Assembly (NCBI RefSeq): GCF_022965805.1
Contig: NC_133109.1
Span: forward strand, 8,533,869 to 8,597,868
Direction: 5' to 3'
Source: Primulina eburnea
Taxonomy: Eukaryota > Streptophyta > Magnoliopsida > Lamiales > Gesneriaceae
DNA: 64,000 bases
Shown: one piece after another, positions 12,601 to 26,089 of the stretch
How the letters are laid out: each line of letters opens with the position of its first letter
Position numbering within the stretch: position 1 is the stretch's first letter
Made by a program: the position numbers and the translations under genes
Notes under the pieces: generated by a model
The model's input: only the letters and a program-made list of their open reading frames with translations
Told to the model about the DNA's origin: nothing
The model's database searches: none

Positions 12601-13070
12601 GTTGTTTTCTACTACTTGTCATTCTCAAACGGATGGACAAACTGAAGTTGTCAATAGAACTTTGGGAACACTTTTGCGTGCCATTCTTAAAAAGAACTTG
12701 GATTGACATTTCTATGGACTTTATTTTGGGGTTGCCTTGGACTAAGAAGGGGAGGGATTCTATTTTTGTTGTTGTGGATAGATTCTCTAAGATGACACAT
12801 TTTATAGCTTGTCATAAAACCGATGATGCTTCAAATATTGCGGATTTGTTCTTTAGAGATGTAGTTAGCTTGCAAGGAATGCCTAGGACTATTGTTTCTG
12901 GTCGCGATGTTAAATTCTTGAGTTACTGTTGGATTACTTTATGGGCTAAACTTGGCACAAAATTGTTGTTTTCTACTACTTGTTATCCTCAAACGAATGG
13001 ACAAACTGAAGTTGTCAATAGAACTTTGGGAACACTTTTGCGTGCTATTCTTAAAAAGAACTTGGATTGA
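9685..13070 (+). repeat. Six-monomer higher-order repeat in the satellite
   Basis: Diagnostic variants recur about 2.18 kb apart: monomers encoding LRLPRTKKG (near 9820 and 12000), [11 protein letters not shown] (near 9960 and 12130) and LGLPWTKKG (near 10550 and 12730). This fits two copies of a six-monomer unit. Confidence 0.65.
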
Positions 13071-14044
13071 CATTTCTATGGACATTATTTTGGGGTTGCC
13101 TAGGACTAAGAAGGGGAGGGATTCTATTTTTGTTGTTGTGGATAGATTCTCTAAGATGGCACATTTTATAGCTTGTCATAAAACCGATGATGCTTCAAAC
13201 ATTGCGGATTTGTTCTTTAGAGAAGTCGTTACGTTGCATGGAATGCATAGGACTATTGTTTCTGGTCGCGATGTTAAATTCTTGAGTTACTATTGGAAGA
13301 CTTTATGGGCTAAACTTGGCACAAAATTTTCGTTTTCTACTACTTGTCATCCTCAAACGGATGGACAAACTGAAGTTGTCAATAGAACTTTGGGAACACT
13401 TTTGCGTGCTATTCTTAAAAAGAACTTGGATTGACATTTCTATGGACTTTATTTTGGGGTTACCTAGGACTAAGAAGGGGAGGGATTCTATTTTTGTTGT
13501 TGTGGATAGATTCTCTAAGATGGCACATTTTATAGCTTGTCATAAACCGATGATGCTTCAAACATTGCGGATTTGTTCTTTAGAGAAGTCGTTAAGTTGC
13601 ATGGCATGCCTAGGACTATTGTTTCTGGTCGCGATGTTAAATTATTGAGTTACTTTTGGAAGACTTTATGGGCTAAACTTGGCACAAAATTGTTGTTTTC
13701 TACTACTTGTCATCCTCAAACGGATGGACAAACTGAAGTTGTCAATAGAACTTTGGGAACACTTTTGCGTGCCATTCTTAAAAAGAACTTGGATTGACAT
13801 TTCTATGGACTTTATTTTGGGGTTGCCTAATACTAAGAAGGGGAGAGATTCTAGTTTTTGTTGTTGTGGATAGATTCTCTAAGATGACACATTTTATAGC
13901 TTGTCATAAAACCGATGATGCTTCAAACTATTGCGGATTTGTTCTTTAGAGATGTAGTTAGCTTGCATGAAATGCCTAGGACTATTGTTTCTGGTCGTGA
14001 TGTTATATTATTGAGTTACTTTTGGAATACTTTATGGGCTAAAC

Positions 14045-17000
14045 TTGGCACAAAATTGTTGTTTTCTACTACTTGTCATCCTCAAACGGATGGACAAACT
14101 GAAGTTGTCAATAGAACTTTGGGAACACTTTTGCGTGCTATTCTTAAAAAGAACTTGGATTGACATTTCTATGGACATTATTTTGGGGTTGCCTAGGACT
14201 AAGAAGGGAGGGATTCTATTTTTGTTGTTGTGGATAGATTCTCTAAGATGGCACATTTTATAGCTTGTCATAAAACCGATGATGCTTCAAACATTGCGGA
14301 TTTGTTCTTTAGAGAAGTCGCTAGGTTGCATGGCATGCCTAGAACTATTGTTTCTGGTCGCGATGTTAAATTCTTGAGTTACTATTGGAAGACTTTATGG
14401 GCTAAACTTGGCACAAAATTGTCGTTTTCTACTACTTGTCATCCTCAAACGGATGGACAAACTGAAGTTGTCAATAGAACTTTGGGAACACTTTTGCGTG
14501 CTATTCTTAAAAAGAACTTGGATTGACATTTCTATGGACTTTATTTTGGGGTTGGCTAGGACTAAGAAGGGGAGGGATTCTATTTTTGTTGTTGTGGATA
14601 GATTCTCTAAGATGGCACATTTTATAGCTTGCCATAAAACCGATGATGCTTAAAACATTGCGGATTTGTTCTTTAGAGAAGTCGTTAGGTTGCGTGGCAT
14701 GCCTAGGAATATTGTTTTTGATCGCGATGTTATATTTTTGAGTTACTTTTGGAAGACTTTATGGGCTAAATTTGGCACAAAATTGTTGTTTTCTACTAAT
14801 TGTCATCCTCAAACGGATGGACAAACTGAAGTTGTCAATAGAACTTTGGGAACACTTTTGCGTGCCATTCTTCAAAAGAACTTGGATTGACATTTCTATG
14901 GACTTTATTTTGAGGTTGCCTAGGACTAAGAAGGGGAGGGATTCTATTTTTGTTGTTGTGGATAGATTCTCTAAGATGGCACATTTTATAGCTTGTCATA
15001 AAACCGATGATGCTTCAAACATTGCGGATTTGTTCTTTAGAGAAGTCGTTACGTTTGCATGGAATGCATAGGACTATTGTTTCTGGTCGCGATGTTAAAT
15101 TCTTGAGTTACTATTGGAAGAATTTATGGGCTAAACTTGGCACAAAATTTTCGTTTTCTACTACTTGTCATCCTCCAACGGATGGACAAACTGAAGTTGT
15201 CAATAGAACTTTGGGAACACTTTTGCGTGCTATTTTTCAAAAGAACTTGGATTGACATTTCTATGGACTTTATTTTGGGGTTACCTAGGACTAAGAAGGG
15301 GAGGGATTCTATTTTTGTTGTTGTGGATAGATTCTCTAAGATGGCACATTTTATAGCTTGTCATTAAACCGATGATGCTTCAAACATTGCGGATTTGTTC
15401 TTTAGAGAAGTCGTTAAGGTTGCATGGCATGCCTAGGACTATTGTTTCTGGTCGCGATGTTAAATTATGAGTTACTTTTGGTAAGACTTTATGGGCTAAA
15501 CTTGTTACAAAATTGTTGTTTTCTACTATTTGTCATCCTCAAACTGATGGACAAACTGAAGTTGTCAATAGAACTTTGGGAACACTTTTGCGTGCCATTT
15601 TTAAAAAGAACTTGGATTGACATTTCTATGGACTTTATTTTGGGGTTGCCTAATACTAAGAAGGGGAGGGATTCTGTTTTTGTTGTTGTGGATAGATTTT
15701 CTAAGATGACACATTTTATAGCTTGTCATAAAACCGATGATGCTTCAAATATTGCGGATTTGTTCTTTAGAGATGTAGTTAGCTTGCATGAAATGCCTAG
15801 GACTATTGTTTCTGGTCGTGATGTTATATTATTGAGTTACTTTTGGATTACTTTATGGGCTAAACTTGGCACAAAATTGTTGTTTTCTACTACTTGTCAT
15901 CCTCAAACGGATGCACAAACTGAAGTTGTCAATAGAACTTTGGGAACACTTTTGCGTGCTATTCTTAAAAAGAACTTGGATTGACATTTCTGTGGACATT
16001 ATTTTGGGGTTGCCTAGGACTAAGAAGGGGGGATTCTATTTTTGTTGTTGTGGATAGATTCTCTAAGATGGCACATTTTATAGCTTGTCATAAAACCGAT
16101 GATGCTTCAAACATTGCGGATTTGTTCTTTTGAGAAATCGCTAGGTTGCATGGCATGCCTAGAACTATTGTTTCTGGTCGCGATGTTAAATTCTTGAGTT
16201 ACTATTGGAAGAATTTATGGGCTAAACTTGGCACAAAATTGTCGTTTTCAACTACTTGTCATCCTCAAACGGATGGACAAACTGAAGTTGTCAATAGAAC
16301 TTTGGGAACACTTTTGCGTGCTATTCTTCAAAAGAACTTGGATTGACATTTCTATGGACTTTATTTTGGGGTTGGCTAGGACTAAGAAGGGGAGGGATTC
16401 TATTTTTGTTGTTGTGGAAAGATTCTCTAAGATGGCACATTTTATAGCTTGCCATAAAACCGATGATGCTTAAAACATTGCGGATTTGTTCTTTAGAGAA
16501 GTCGTTAGGTTGCGTGGTATGCCTAGGAATATTGTTTTTGATCGCGATGTTATATTTTGAGTTACTTTTGGAAGACTTTATGGGCTAAATTTGGCACAAA
16601 ATTGTTGTTTTCTACTAATTGTCATCCTCAAACGGATGGACAAACTGAAGCTGTCAATAGAACTTTGGGAACACTTTTGCGTGCCATTCTTCAAAAGAAC
16701 TTGGATTGACATTTCTATGGACTTTATTTTGAGGTTGCCTAGGACTAAGAAGGGGAGGGATTCTATTTTTGTTGTTGTGGATAGATTCTCTAAGATGGCA
16801 CATTTTATAGCTTGTCATAAAACCGATGATGCTTCAAACATTGCGGATTTGTTCTTTAGAGAAGTCGTTACGTTGCATGGAATGCATAGGACTATTGTTT
16901 CTGGTCGCGATGTTAAATTCTTGAGTTACTATTGGAAGAATTTATGGGCTAAACTTGGCACAAAATTTTCGTTTTCTACTACTTGTCATCCTCCAACGGA

Positions 17001-20000
17001 TGGACAAACTGAAGTTGTCAATAGAACTTTGGGAACACTTTTGCGTGCTATTTTTCAAAAGAACTTGGATTGACATTTCTATGGACTTTATTTTGGGGTT
17101 ACCTAGGACTAAGAAGGGGAGGGATTCTATTTTTGTTGTTGTGGATAGATTCTCTAAGATGGCACATTTTATAGCTTGTCATTAAACCGATGATGCTTCA
17201 AACATTGCGGATTTGTTCTTTAGAGAAGTCGTTAAGTTGCATGGCATGCCTAGGACTATTGTTTCTGGTCGCGATGTTAAATTATGAGTTACTTTTGGAA
17301 GACTTTATGGGCTAAACTTGTTACAAAATTGTTGTTTTCTACTATTGTCATCCTCAAACTGATGGACAAACTGAAGTTGTCAATAGAACTTTGGGAACAC
17401 TTTTGCGTGCCATGCTTAAAAAGAACTTGGATTGACATTTCTATGGACTTTATTTTGGGGTTGCCTAATACTAAGAAGGGGAGGGATTCTGTTTTTGTTG
17501 TTGTGGATAGATTTTCTAAGATGACACATTTTATAGCTTGTCATAAAACCGATGATGCTTCAAATATTGCGGATTTGTTCTTTAGAGATGTAGTTAGCTT
17601 GCATGAAATGCCTAGGACTATTGTTTCTGGTCGTGATGTTATATTCTTGAGTTACTTTTGGATTACTTTATGGGCTAAACTTGGCACAAAATTGTTGTTT
17701 TCTACTACTTGTCATCCTCAAACGGATGCACAAACTGAAGTTGTCAATAGAACTTTGGGAACACTTTTGCGTGCTATTCTTAAAAAGAACTTGGATTGAC
17801 ATTTCTGTGGACATTATTTTGGGGTTGCCTAGGACTAAGAAGGGAGGGATTCTATTTTTGTTGTTGTGGATAGATTCTCTAAGATGGCACATTTTATAGC
17901 TTGTCATAAAACCGATGATGCTTCAAACATTGCGGATTTGTTCTTTTGAGAAATCGCTAGGTTGCATGGCATGCCTAGAACTATTGTTTCTGGTCGCGAT
18001 GTTAAATTCTTGAGTTACTATTGGAAGAATTTATGGGCTAAACTTGGCACAAAATTGTCGTTTTCAACTACTTGTCATCCTCAAACGGATGGACAAACTG
18101 AAGTTGTCAATAGAACTTTGGGAACACTTTTGCGTGCTATTCTTCAAAAGAACTTGGATTGACATTTCTATGGACTTTATTTTGGGTTGGCTAGGACTAA
18201 GAAGGGGAGGGATTATATTTTTGTTGTTGTGGATAGATTCTCTAAGATGGAACATTTTATAGCTTGCCATAAAACCGATGATGCTTAAAACATTGCGGAT
18301 TTGTTCTTTAGAGAAGTCGTTAGGTTGCGTGGCATGCCTAGGACTATTGTTTTTGATCGCGATGTTATATTTTTGAGTTACTTTTGGAAGACTTTATGGG
18401 CTAAATTTGGCACAAAATTGTTGTTTTCTACTAATTGTCATCCTCAAACGGATGGACAAACTGAAGCTTGTCAATAGAACTTTGGGAACACTTTTGCGTG
18501 CCATTCTTAAAAAGAACTTGGATTGACATTTCTATGGACTTTATTTTGAGGTTGCCTAGGACTAAGAAGGGGAGGGATTCTATTTTTGTTGTTGTGGATA
18601 GATTCTCTAAGATGGCACATTTTATAGCTTGTCATAAAACCGATGATGCTTCAAACATTGCGGATTTGTTCTTTAGAGAAGTCGTTACGTTGCATGGAAT
18701 GCATAGGACTATTGTTTCTGGTCGCGATGTTAAATTCTTGAGTTACTATTGGAAGAATTTATGGGCTAAACTTGGCACAAAATTTTCGTTTTCTACTACT
18801 TGTCATCCTCCAACGGATGGACAAACTGAAGTTGTCAATAGAACTTTGGGAACACTTTTGCGTGCTATTTTTCAAAAGAACTTGGATTGACATTTCTATG
18901 GACTTTATTTTGGGGTTACCTAGGACTAAGAAGGGGAGGGATTCTATTTTTGTTGTTGTGGATAGATTCTCTAAGATGGCACATTTTATAGCTTGTCATT
19001 AAACCGATGATGCTTCAAACATTGCGGATTTGTTCTTTAGAGAAGTCGTTAAGTTGCATGGCATGCCTAGGACTATTGTTTCTGGTCGCGATGTTAAATT
19101 ATGAGTTACTTTTGGAAGACTTTATGGGCTAAACTTGGCACAAAATTGTTGTTTTCTACTACTTGTCATCCTCAAACTGATGGACAAACTGAAGTTGTCA
19201 ATAGAACTTTGGGAACACTTTTGCGTGCCATGCTTAAAAAGAACTTGGATTGACATTTCTATGGACTTTATTTTGGGGTTTCCTAATACTAAGAAGGGGA
19301 GGGATTCTGTTTTTGTTGTTGTGGATAGATTTTCTAAGATGACACATTTTATAGCTTGTCATAAAACCGATGATGCTTCAAATATTGCGGATTTGTTCTT
19401 TAGAGATGTAGTTAGCTTGCATGAAATGCCTAGGACTATTGTTTCTGGTCGTGATGTTATATTCTTGAGTTACTTTTGGATTACTTTATGGGCTAAACTT
19501 GGCACAAAATTGTTGTTTTCTACTACTTGTCATCCTCAAACGGATGCAAAAACTGAAGTTGTCAATAGAACTTTGGGAACACTTTTGCGTGCTATTCTTA
19601 AAAAGAACTTGGATTGACATTTCTGTGGACATTATTTTGGGGTTTCCTAGGACTAAGAAGGGGGGATTCTATTTTTGTTGTTGTGGATAGATTCTCTAAG
19701 ATGGCACATTTTATAGCTTTTCATAAAACCGATGATGCTTCAAACATTGCGGATTTGTTCTTTGAGAAATCGCTAGGTTGCATGGCATGCCTAGAACTAT
19801 TGTTTCTGGTCGCGATGTTAAATTCTTAAGATACTTTTGGAATACTTTATGGGCTAAACTTGGCACAAACTTGTTGTTTTCTACTATTTGTCATCCTCAA
19901 ACGGATGGAAAAACTGAAGTTGTCAATAGAACTTTGCGAACACTTTTGCGTGCTATTCTTAAAAAGAACTTGGATTGACATTTCTATGGACTTTATTTTG

Positions 20001-22885
20001 GGTTGCCTAGAACTAAGAAGGGGAGGGATTCTATTTTTGTTGTTGTGGATAGATTCTCTAAGGATGGCACATTTTATAGCTTGCCATAAAACCGATGATG
20101 CTTCAAACATTGCGGATTTGTTCTTTAGAGAAGTCGTTAGGTTGGGTGGCATGCCTAGGACTATTGTTTCTGATCGCGATGTTATATTCTTGAAGTTCTT
20201 TTCGAAGACTTTGTGGGATAAACTTGGCACAAAATTGTTGTTCTAATACTTGTCATCCTCAAAGGGATTAACAAACTGAAGTTGTCAATAGAAATTTGGG
20301 AACACTTTTGCGTGCTATTCTTAAAAAGAACTTGGATTGACATTTCTATGAACTTTATTTTGGGGTTGCCTAGAACTAAGAAGGGGAGGGATTCTATTTT
20401 TGTGGTTTTGGATAGATTCTCTAAGATGGCACATTTTATAGCTTGTCATAAAACCGATGATGCTTCAAACATTGCGGATTTGTTCTTTAGAGAAATCGTT
20501 AGGTTGCGTGGCATGCCTAGGAATATTGTTTTTGATCGCGATGTTATATTTTTGAGTTACTTTTAGAAGACTTTATGGGCTAAATTTGGCACAAAATTGT
20601 TGTTTTCTACTACTTGTCATCCTCAAACGGATGGACAAACTGAAGTTGTCAATAGAACTTTGGGAACACTTTTGCGTGCTATTCTTCAAAAGAACTTGGA
20701 TTGACATTTCTATGGACTTTATTTTGGGGTTTGCTAGGACTAAGAAGGGGAGGGATTCTATTTTTGTTGTTGTAGAAAGATTCTCTAAGATGGCAAATTT
20801 TATAGCTTGCCATAAAACCGATGATGCTTAAAACATTGCGGATTTGTTCTTTAGAGAAGTCGTTAGGTTGCGTGGCATGCCTAGGAATATTGTTTTTGAT
20901 CGCGATGTTATATTTTTGAGTTACTTTTGGAAGACTTTATGGGCTAAATTAGGCACAAAATTGTTGTTTTCTACTACTTGTAATCCTCAAACGGATGGAC
21001 AAACTGAAGCTGTCAATAGAACTTTGGGAACACTTTTGCGTGCCATTCATAAAAAGAACTTGGATTGACATTTCTATGGACTTTATTTTGAGGTTGCCTT
21101 GGACTAAGAAGGGGAGGGATTCTATTTTTGTTGTTGTGGATAGATTCTCTAAGATGGCACATTTTATAGCTTGTCATAAAACCGATGATGCTTCAAACAT
21201 TGCGGATTTGTTCTTTAGAGAAGTCGTTACGTTGCATGGAATGCCTAGGACTATTGTTTCTGGTCGCGATGTTAAATTCTTGAGTTACTATTGGAAGAAT
21301 TTATGGGCTAAACTTGGCACAAAATTTTCGTTTTCTACTACTTGTCATCCTCCAACGGATGGACAAACTGAAGTTGTCAATAGAACTTTGGGAACACTTT
21401 TGCGTGCTATTCTTCAAAAGAACTTGGATTGACATTTCTATGGACTTTATTTTGGGGTTACCTAGGACTAAGAACGGGAGGGATTCTATTTTTGTTGTTG
21501 TGGATAGATTCTCTAAGATGGCACATTTTATAGCTTGTCATTAAACCGATGATGCTTCAAACATTGCGGATTTGTTCTTTAGAGAAGTCGTTAAGTTGCA
21601 TGGCATGCCTAGGACTATTGTTTCTGGTCGCGATATTAAATTATGAATTACTTTTGGAAGACTTTATGGGCTAAACTTGGCACAAAATTGTTGTTTTCTA
21701 CTATTTGTCATCCTCAAACTGATGGACAAACTGAAGTTGTCAATAGAACTTTGAGAACACTTTTGCGTGCCATTCTTAAAAAGAACTTGGATTGACATTT
21801 CTATGGACTTTATTTTGGGGTTGCCTAATACTAAGAAGGGGAGGGATTCTGTTTTTGTTGTTGTGGATAGATTTTCTAAGATGACACATTTTATAGCTTG
21901 TCATAAAACCGATGATGCTTCAAATATTGCGGATTTGTTCTTTAGAGATGTAGTTAGCTTGCATGAAATGCCTAGGACTATTGTTTCTGGTCGTGATGTT
22001 ATATTCTTGAGTTACTTTTGGATTACTTTATGGGCTAAACTTGGCACAAAATTGTTGTTTTCTACTACTTGTCATCCTCAAACGGATGCACAAATTGAAG
22101 TTGTCAATAGAACTTTGGGAACACTTTTGCGTGCTATTCTTAAAAAGAACTTGGATTGACATTTCTGTGGACATTATTTTGGGGTTGCCTAGGAATAAGA
22201 AGGGGGGGATTCTATTTTTGTTGTTGTGGATAGATTCTCTAAGATGGCACATTTTATAGCTTGTCATAAAACCGATGATGCTTCAAACATTGCGGATTTG
22301 TTCTTTAGAGAAGTCGTTAAGTTGCATGGCATGCCTAGGACTATTGTTTCTGGTCGCGATGTTAAATTATGAGTTACTTTTGGAAGACTTTATGGGCTAA
22401 ACTTGGCACAAAATTGTTGTTTTCTACTATTTGTCATCTTCAAACTGATGGACAAACTGAAGTTGTCAATAGAACTTTGGGAACACTTTTGCGTGCCATT
22501 CTTAAAAAGAACTTGGATTGACATTTCTATGGACTTTATTTTGGGGTTGCCTAATACTAAGAAGGGGAGGGATTCTGTTTTTGTTGTTGTGGATAGATTT
22601 TCTAAGATGACACATTTTATAGCTTGTCATAAAACCGATGATGCTTCAAATATTGCGGATTTGTTCTTTAGAGATGTAGTTAGCTTGCATGAAATGCCTA
22701 GGACTATTGTTTCTGGTCGTGATGTTATATTCTTGAGTTACTTTTGGATTACTTTATGGGCTAAACTTGGCACAAAATTGTTGTTTTCTACTACTTGTCA
22801 TCTTCAAACGGATGCACAAACTGAAGTTGTCAATAGAACTTTGGGAACACTTTTGCGTGCTATTCTTAAAAAGAACTTGGATTGA
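14045..22885 (+). repeat. Five-monomer higher-order repeat in the satellite
   Basis: The variant set [32 protein letters not shown] and [15 protein letters not shown] recurs in the same order. [12 protein letters not shown] monomers begin near 15866, 17681 and 19499 (about 1,817 bp apart). The next ones, near 22041 and 22767, fit seven- and two-monomer spacings, so the order breaks down to the right. Confidence 0.65.
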
Positions 22886-24336
22886 CATTTCTGTGGACAT
22901 TATTTTGGGGTTGCCTAGGACTAAGAAGGGGGGATTCTATTTTTGTTGTTGTGGATAGATTCTCTATGATGGCACATTTTATAGCTTGTCATAAAACCGA
23001 TGATGCTTCAAACATTGCGGATTTGTTCTTTAGAGAAATCGTTAGGTTGCGTGGCATGCCTAGGAATATTGTTTTTGATCGCGATGTTATATTTTTGAGT
23101 TACTTTTGGAAGACTTTATGGGCTAAATTTGGCACAAAATTGTTGTTTTCTACTACTTGTCATCCTCAAACGGATGGACAAACTGAAGTTGTCAATAGAA
23201 CTTTGGGAACACTTTTGCGTGCTATTCTTCAAAAGAACTTGGATTGACATTTCTATGGACTTTATTTTGGGGTTGGCTAGGACTAAGAAGGGGAGGGATT
23301 CTATTTTTGTTGTTGTGGATAGATTCTCTAAGATGGCACATTTTATAGCTTGTCATAAAACCGATGATGCTTCAAATATTGCGGATTTGTTCTTTTGAGA
23401 AATCGCTAGGTTGCATGGCATGCCTAAAACTATTGTTTCTGGTCGCGATGTTAAATTCTTAAGATACTTTTGGAATACTTTATGGGCTAAACTTGGCACA
23501 AACTTGTTGTTTTCTACTACTTGTCATCCTCAAACGGATGGACAAACTGAAGCTGTCAATAGAACTTTGGGAACACTTTTGCGTGCCATTCTTAAAAAGA
23601 ACTTGGATTGACATTTCTATGGACTTTATTTTGAGGTTGCCTAGGACTAAGAAGGGGAGGGATTCTATTTTTGTTGTTTTGGATAGATTCTCTAAGATGG
23701 CACATTTTATAGCTTGTCATAAAACCGATGATGCTTCAAACATTGCGGATTTGTTCTTTTGAGAAATCGCTAGGTTGCATGGCATGCCTAGAACTATTGT
23801 TTCTGGTCGCGATGTTAAATTCTTAAGATACTTTTGGAATACTTTATGGGCTAAACTTTGCACAAACTTGTTGTTTTCTACTACTTGTCATCCTCAAACG
23901 GATGGAAAAACTGAAGTTGTCAATAGAACTTTGGGAACACTTTTGCGTGCTATTCTTAAAAAGAACTTGGATTGACATTTCTATGGACTTTATTTTTGGG
24001 TTGCCTAGAACTAAGAAGGGGAGGGATTCTATTTTTGTTGTTGTGGATAGATTCTCTAAGGTGGCACATTTTATAGCTTGCCATAAAACCGATGATGCTT
24101 CAAACATTGCGGATTTGTTCTTTAGAGAAGTCGTTAGGTTGGGTGGCATGCCTAGGACTATTGTTTCTGATCGCGATGTTATATTCTTGAATTTCTTTTC
24201 CAAGACTTTATGGGCTAAACTTGGCACAAAATTGTCGTTTTCTACTACTTGTCATCCTGAAACGGATTAACAAACTGAAGTTTTCCATAGAAATTTGGGA
24301 ACACTTTTGCGTGGTATTCTTAAAAAGAACTTGGAT

Positions 24337-25956
24337 TGTAATAGCCGAGCCCGGTGTACGGTACGGTTTAAGCTTTATTGTGTTAATTGGGTTATGTGAT
24401 TAGATGATTATAGTTGTGTTTTGGGCTATAGTATTATTGGTTATTATTTATTTGAGGTGTTAGTTGGTGTTGATTGTTCGTTTCAGCGTTTCGAATCGAT
24501 TTTTAGTTGTTTTGTTACTGTTCATTGCCGTGAGTAGAGTGCACCCGCGCTCTTAGATGAGTGCCCCCGCGGTGTACTATTCATGATTTTGGTTTTGGAG
24601 GGCCGTGGCATCACCGCACCCGCGGCAGTGCAAGGACCGCACCCGCGGTGAGACCGCACCCGCGGTAATTGTAGCACCGCACCCGCGGTGTTCGTGCATG
24701 GGATTTATTTTGGTTGCCGTGAGCTTAGCGCACCCGCGGTGCTTGTGTTGGCGCACCCGCGGTGTAAGTATGGGCGAGTTTTTAAGTCACTTTTTGGGAG
24801 TTGTTGGCCATACCTTATCCTATTCCTTCTCTTCTTTACCGATTTTCTCTCCATTGGCAAGGGTTTTCATCCATTTCTTTAGCTTCCTACCTTTGATTCT
24901 TGGAGTTATTTGGATTTCCGGCTTGAGATCATCGTTCTCCGTGGTATAAGGAAGCTTAGGTAAGTTTTTGGTGCGATTCTAATGAGGTTTCGAGTTAAGG
25001 GTTATTTTGGATTTGATGTTTTGATGGTTCTATGGATTATTTAGCATGGACTCTTGGATTTAGTCTTGATATTGGTGTTATTTATGGATTATTGTTGTAG
25101 GTGGTGTACCAAGAGTATAGTTGGAGGTGTTCTATTGGTTTGTAAGTGGAATTTCATCCTTTTTGCTCACATGATATTATATGTATTGTGTTTTAAAGGT
25201 TTCAAAGTGTTATTCCCTTCCATTGATCCATTGTTATGTATTGATTTCATTGATTATCTATTGGAGGCATTGATGTCTCACTATTGTTAAAAAGGGAATA
25301 CAAGAGATAATATGAGATTGCGAAAGGACGGCTTTAAATGCTATTCAGAGTTCAAATGTTTTTATTGGATTGATTAATCATAGTCAGAGCATTGCATGCA
25401 ATTAGATGATCATCGACCATAGGCTTTTATCCCCTCACAGTTATCGATTTATATCGATGGGATATTGGCAACCACAGTCACAGATACTATTGATATCAAT
25501 CCAACCAGAGAAAAGAGAAATACCATCGTTTTGCTATCTATTGCCATTGCTATTGCTACAGTTATTGCTACGTTATTCATGTTTCAGAGTCGATGGTATT
25601 TATGATTTAAAAGCCATGTTTTACAGTGTATACTATGTATCATTGCTATGTAAGAGTTCCACTTGCTGAGATTTATTCTCATTTCAGTTATTTTCATGTG
25701 ATGCAGATAAGAGCGACGGACCGGGACGTTGACTGTGGATGGGGGTCATATGCATACGAAGATTGGAAGGATGATTATTTTGTACCATTTTGTAACATGA
25801 TCACACTAATGATATTTTGTATTTTGTTATGTCATTGGAATGATCATGTTGTTATTTGTAAACACTTTTATAAAATGTATTTTGAAACTCCTTCCATGTT
25901 TGAAAGAAAATTTTAAATTCCGCTGTATTTTAATTGTATCGGGTCAGGGTGTCACA
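24337..25956 (+). repeat. Element B 5' LTR
   Basis: It has TG...CA ends and a GC-rich repeat array at 24541-24764. A mid-LTR hairpin pairs TATCCC (25428-25433) with GGGATA (25459-25464) around a TATCGA/TCGAT stem. I see no clear TATA box after the array. Reading frames inside it recur in the other LTR. Confidence 0.95.
24541..24764. repeat. CCGCACCCGCGGTG repeats in B LTR
   Basis: Seven to eight copies of a motif around CGCACCCGCGGTG, which contains the palindrome CCGCGG. The same array is in the 3' LTR at about 30398-30621. Confidence 0.85.
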
Positions 25957-25961
25957 TTTAG

Positions 25962-25973
25962 TGGTATCAGAGC
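25962..25973 (+). other. Element B primer binding site (tRNA-iMet)
   Basis: TGGTATCAGAGC lies five bases after the 5' LTR end. Confidence 0.9.
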
Positions 25974-26089
25974 GGTGTTCTTCGGACCAATGCATATGAC
26001 TTCGTCTACTTTCAACTGTCCGGGTATGTTTTCTTGCATCTATCCATTGTTATATTTATTGATTGGTGTCTTGTGAGCAATTGTAGAGT

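Larger units (their letters stand above)
9362..24336 (+). repeat. Integrase-derived 364-bp satellite, block 2 (main array, about 41 monomers)
   Basis: A continuous head-to-tail array with a 363-366 bp period, best followed by the junction string TTGGATTGACATTTC. Each monomer translates to the integrase core: DISMDF with the first Asp, [14 protein letters not shown], then VSGRD or VSDRD, and [13 protein letters not shown] with the third catalytic Glu, with 35 residues between the second Asp position and the Glu. Because 364 is not a multiple of 3, the frame changes at every junction and a TGA closes it. Many monomers carry private indels or stops. The integrase resembles CRM/Reina-type chromoviruses more than A-D, from memory of the families. 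Short frames of 60-200 codons here are satellite by-products. Confidence 0.95.

Noticed and set aside
9301..24403. Dozens of overlapping 60-200 codon frames in the satellite as genes
   Set aside because: They recur every 364 bp, are fragments of one integrase slice, shift frame at every junction and lack any conserved start context.
24605..26076. Frames of 60-114 codons in the B LTR, repeated at 30462-31773
   Set aside because: They are duplicated exactly in both LTRs and have no recognisable domain; they are LTR sequence.
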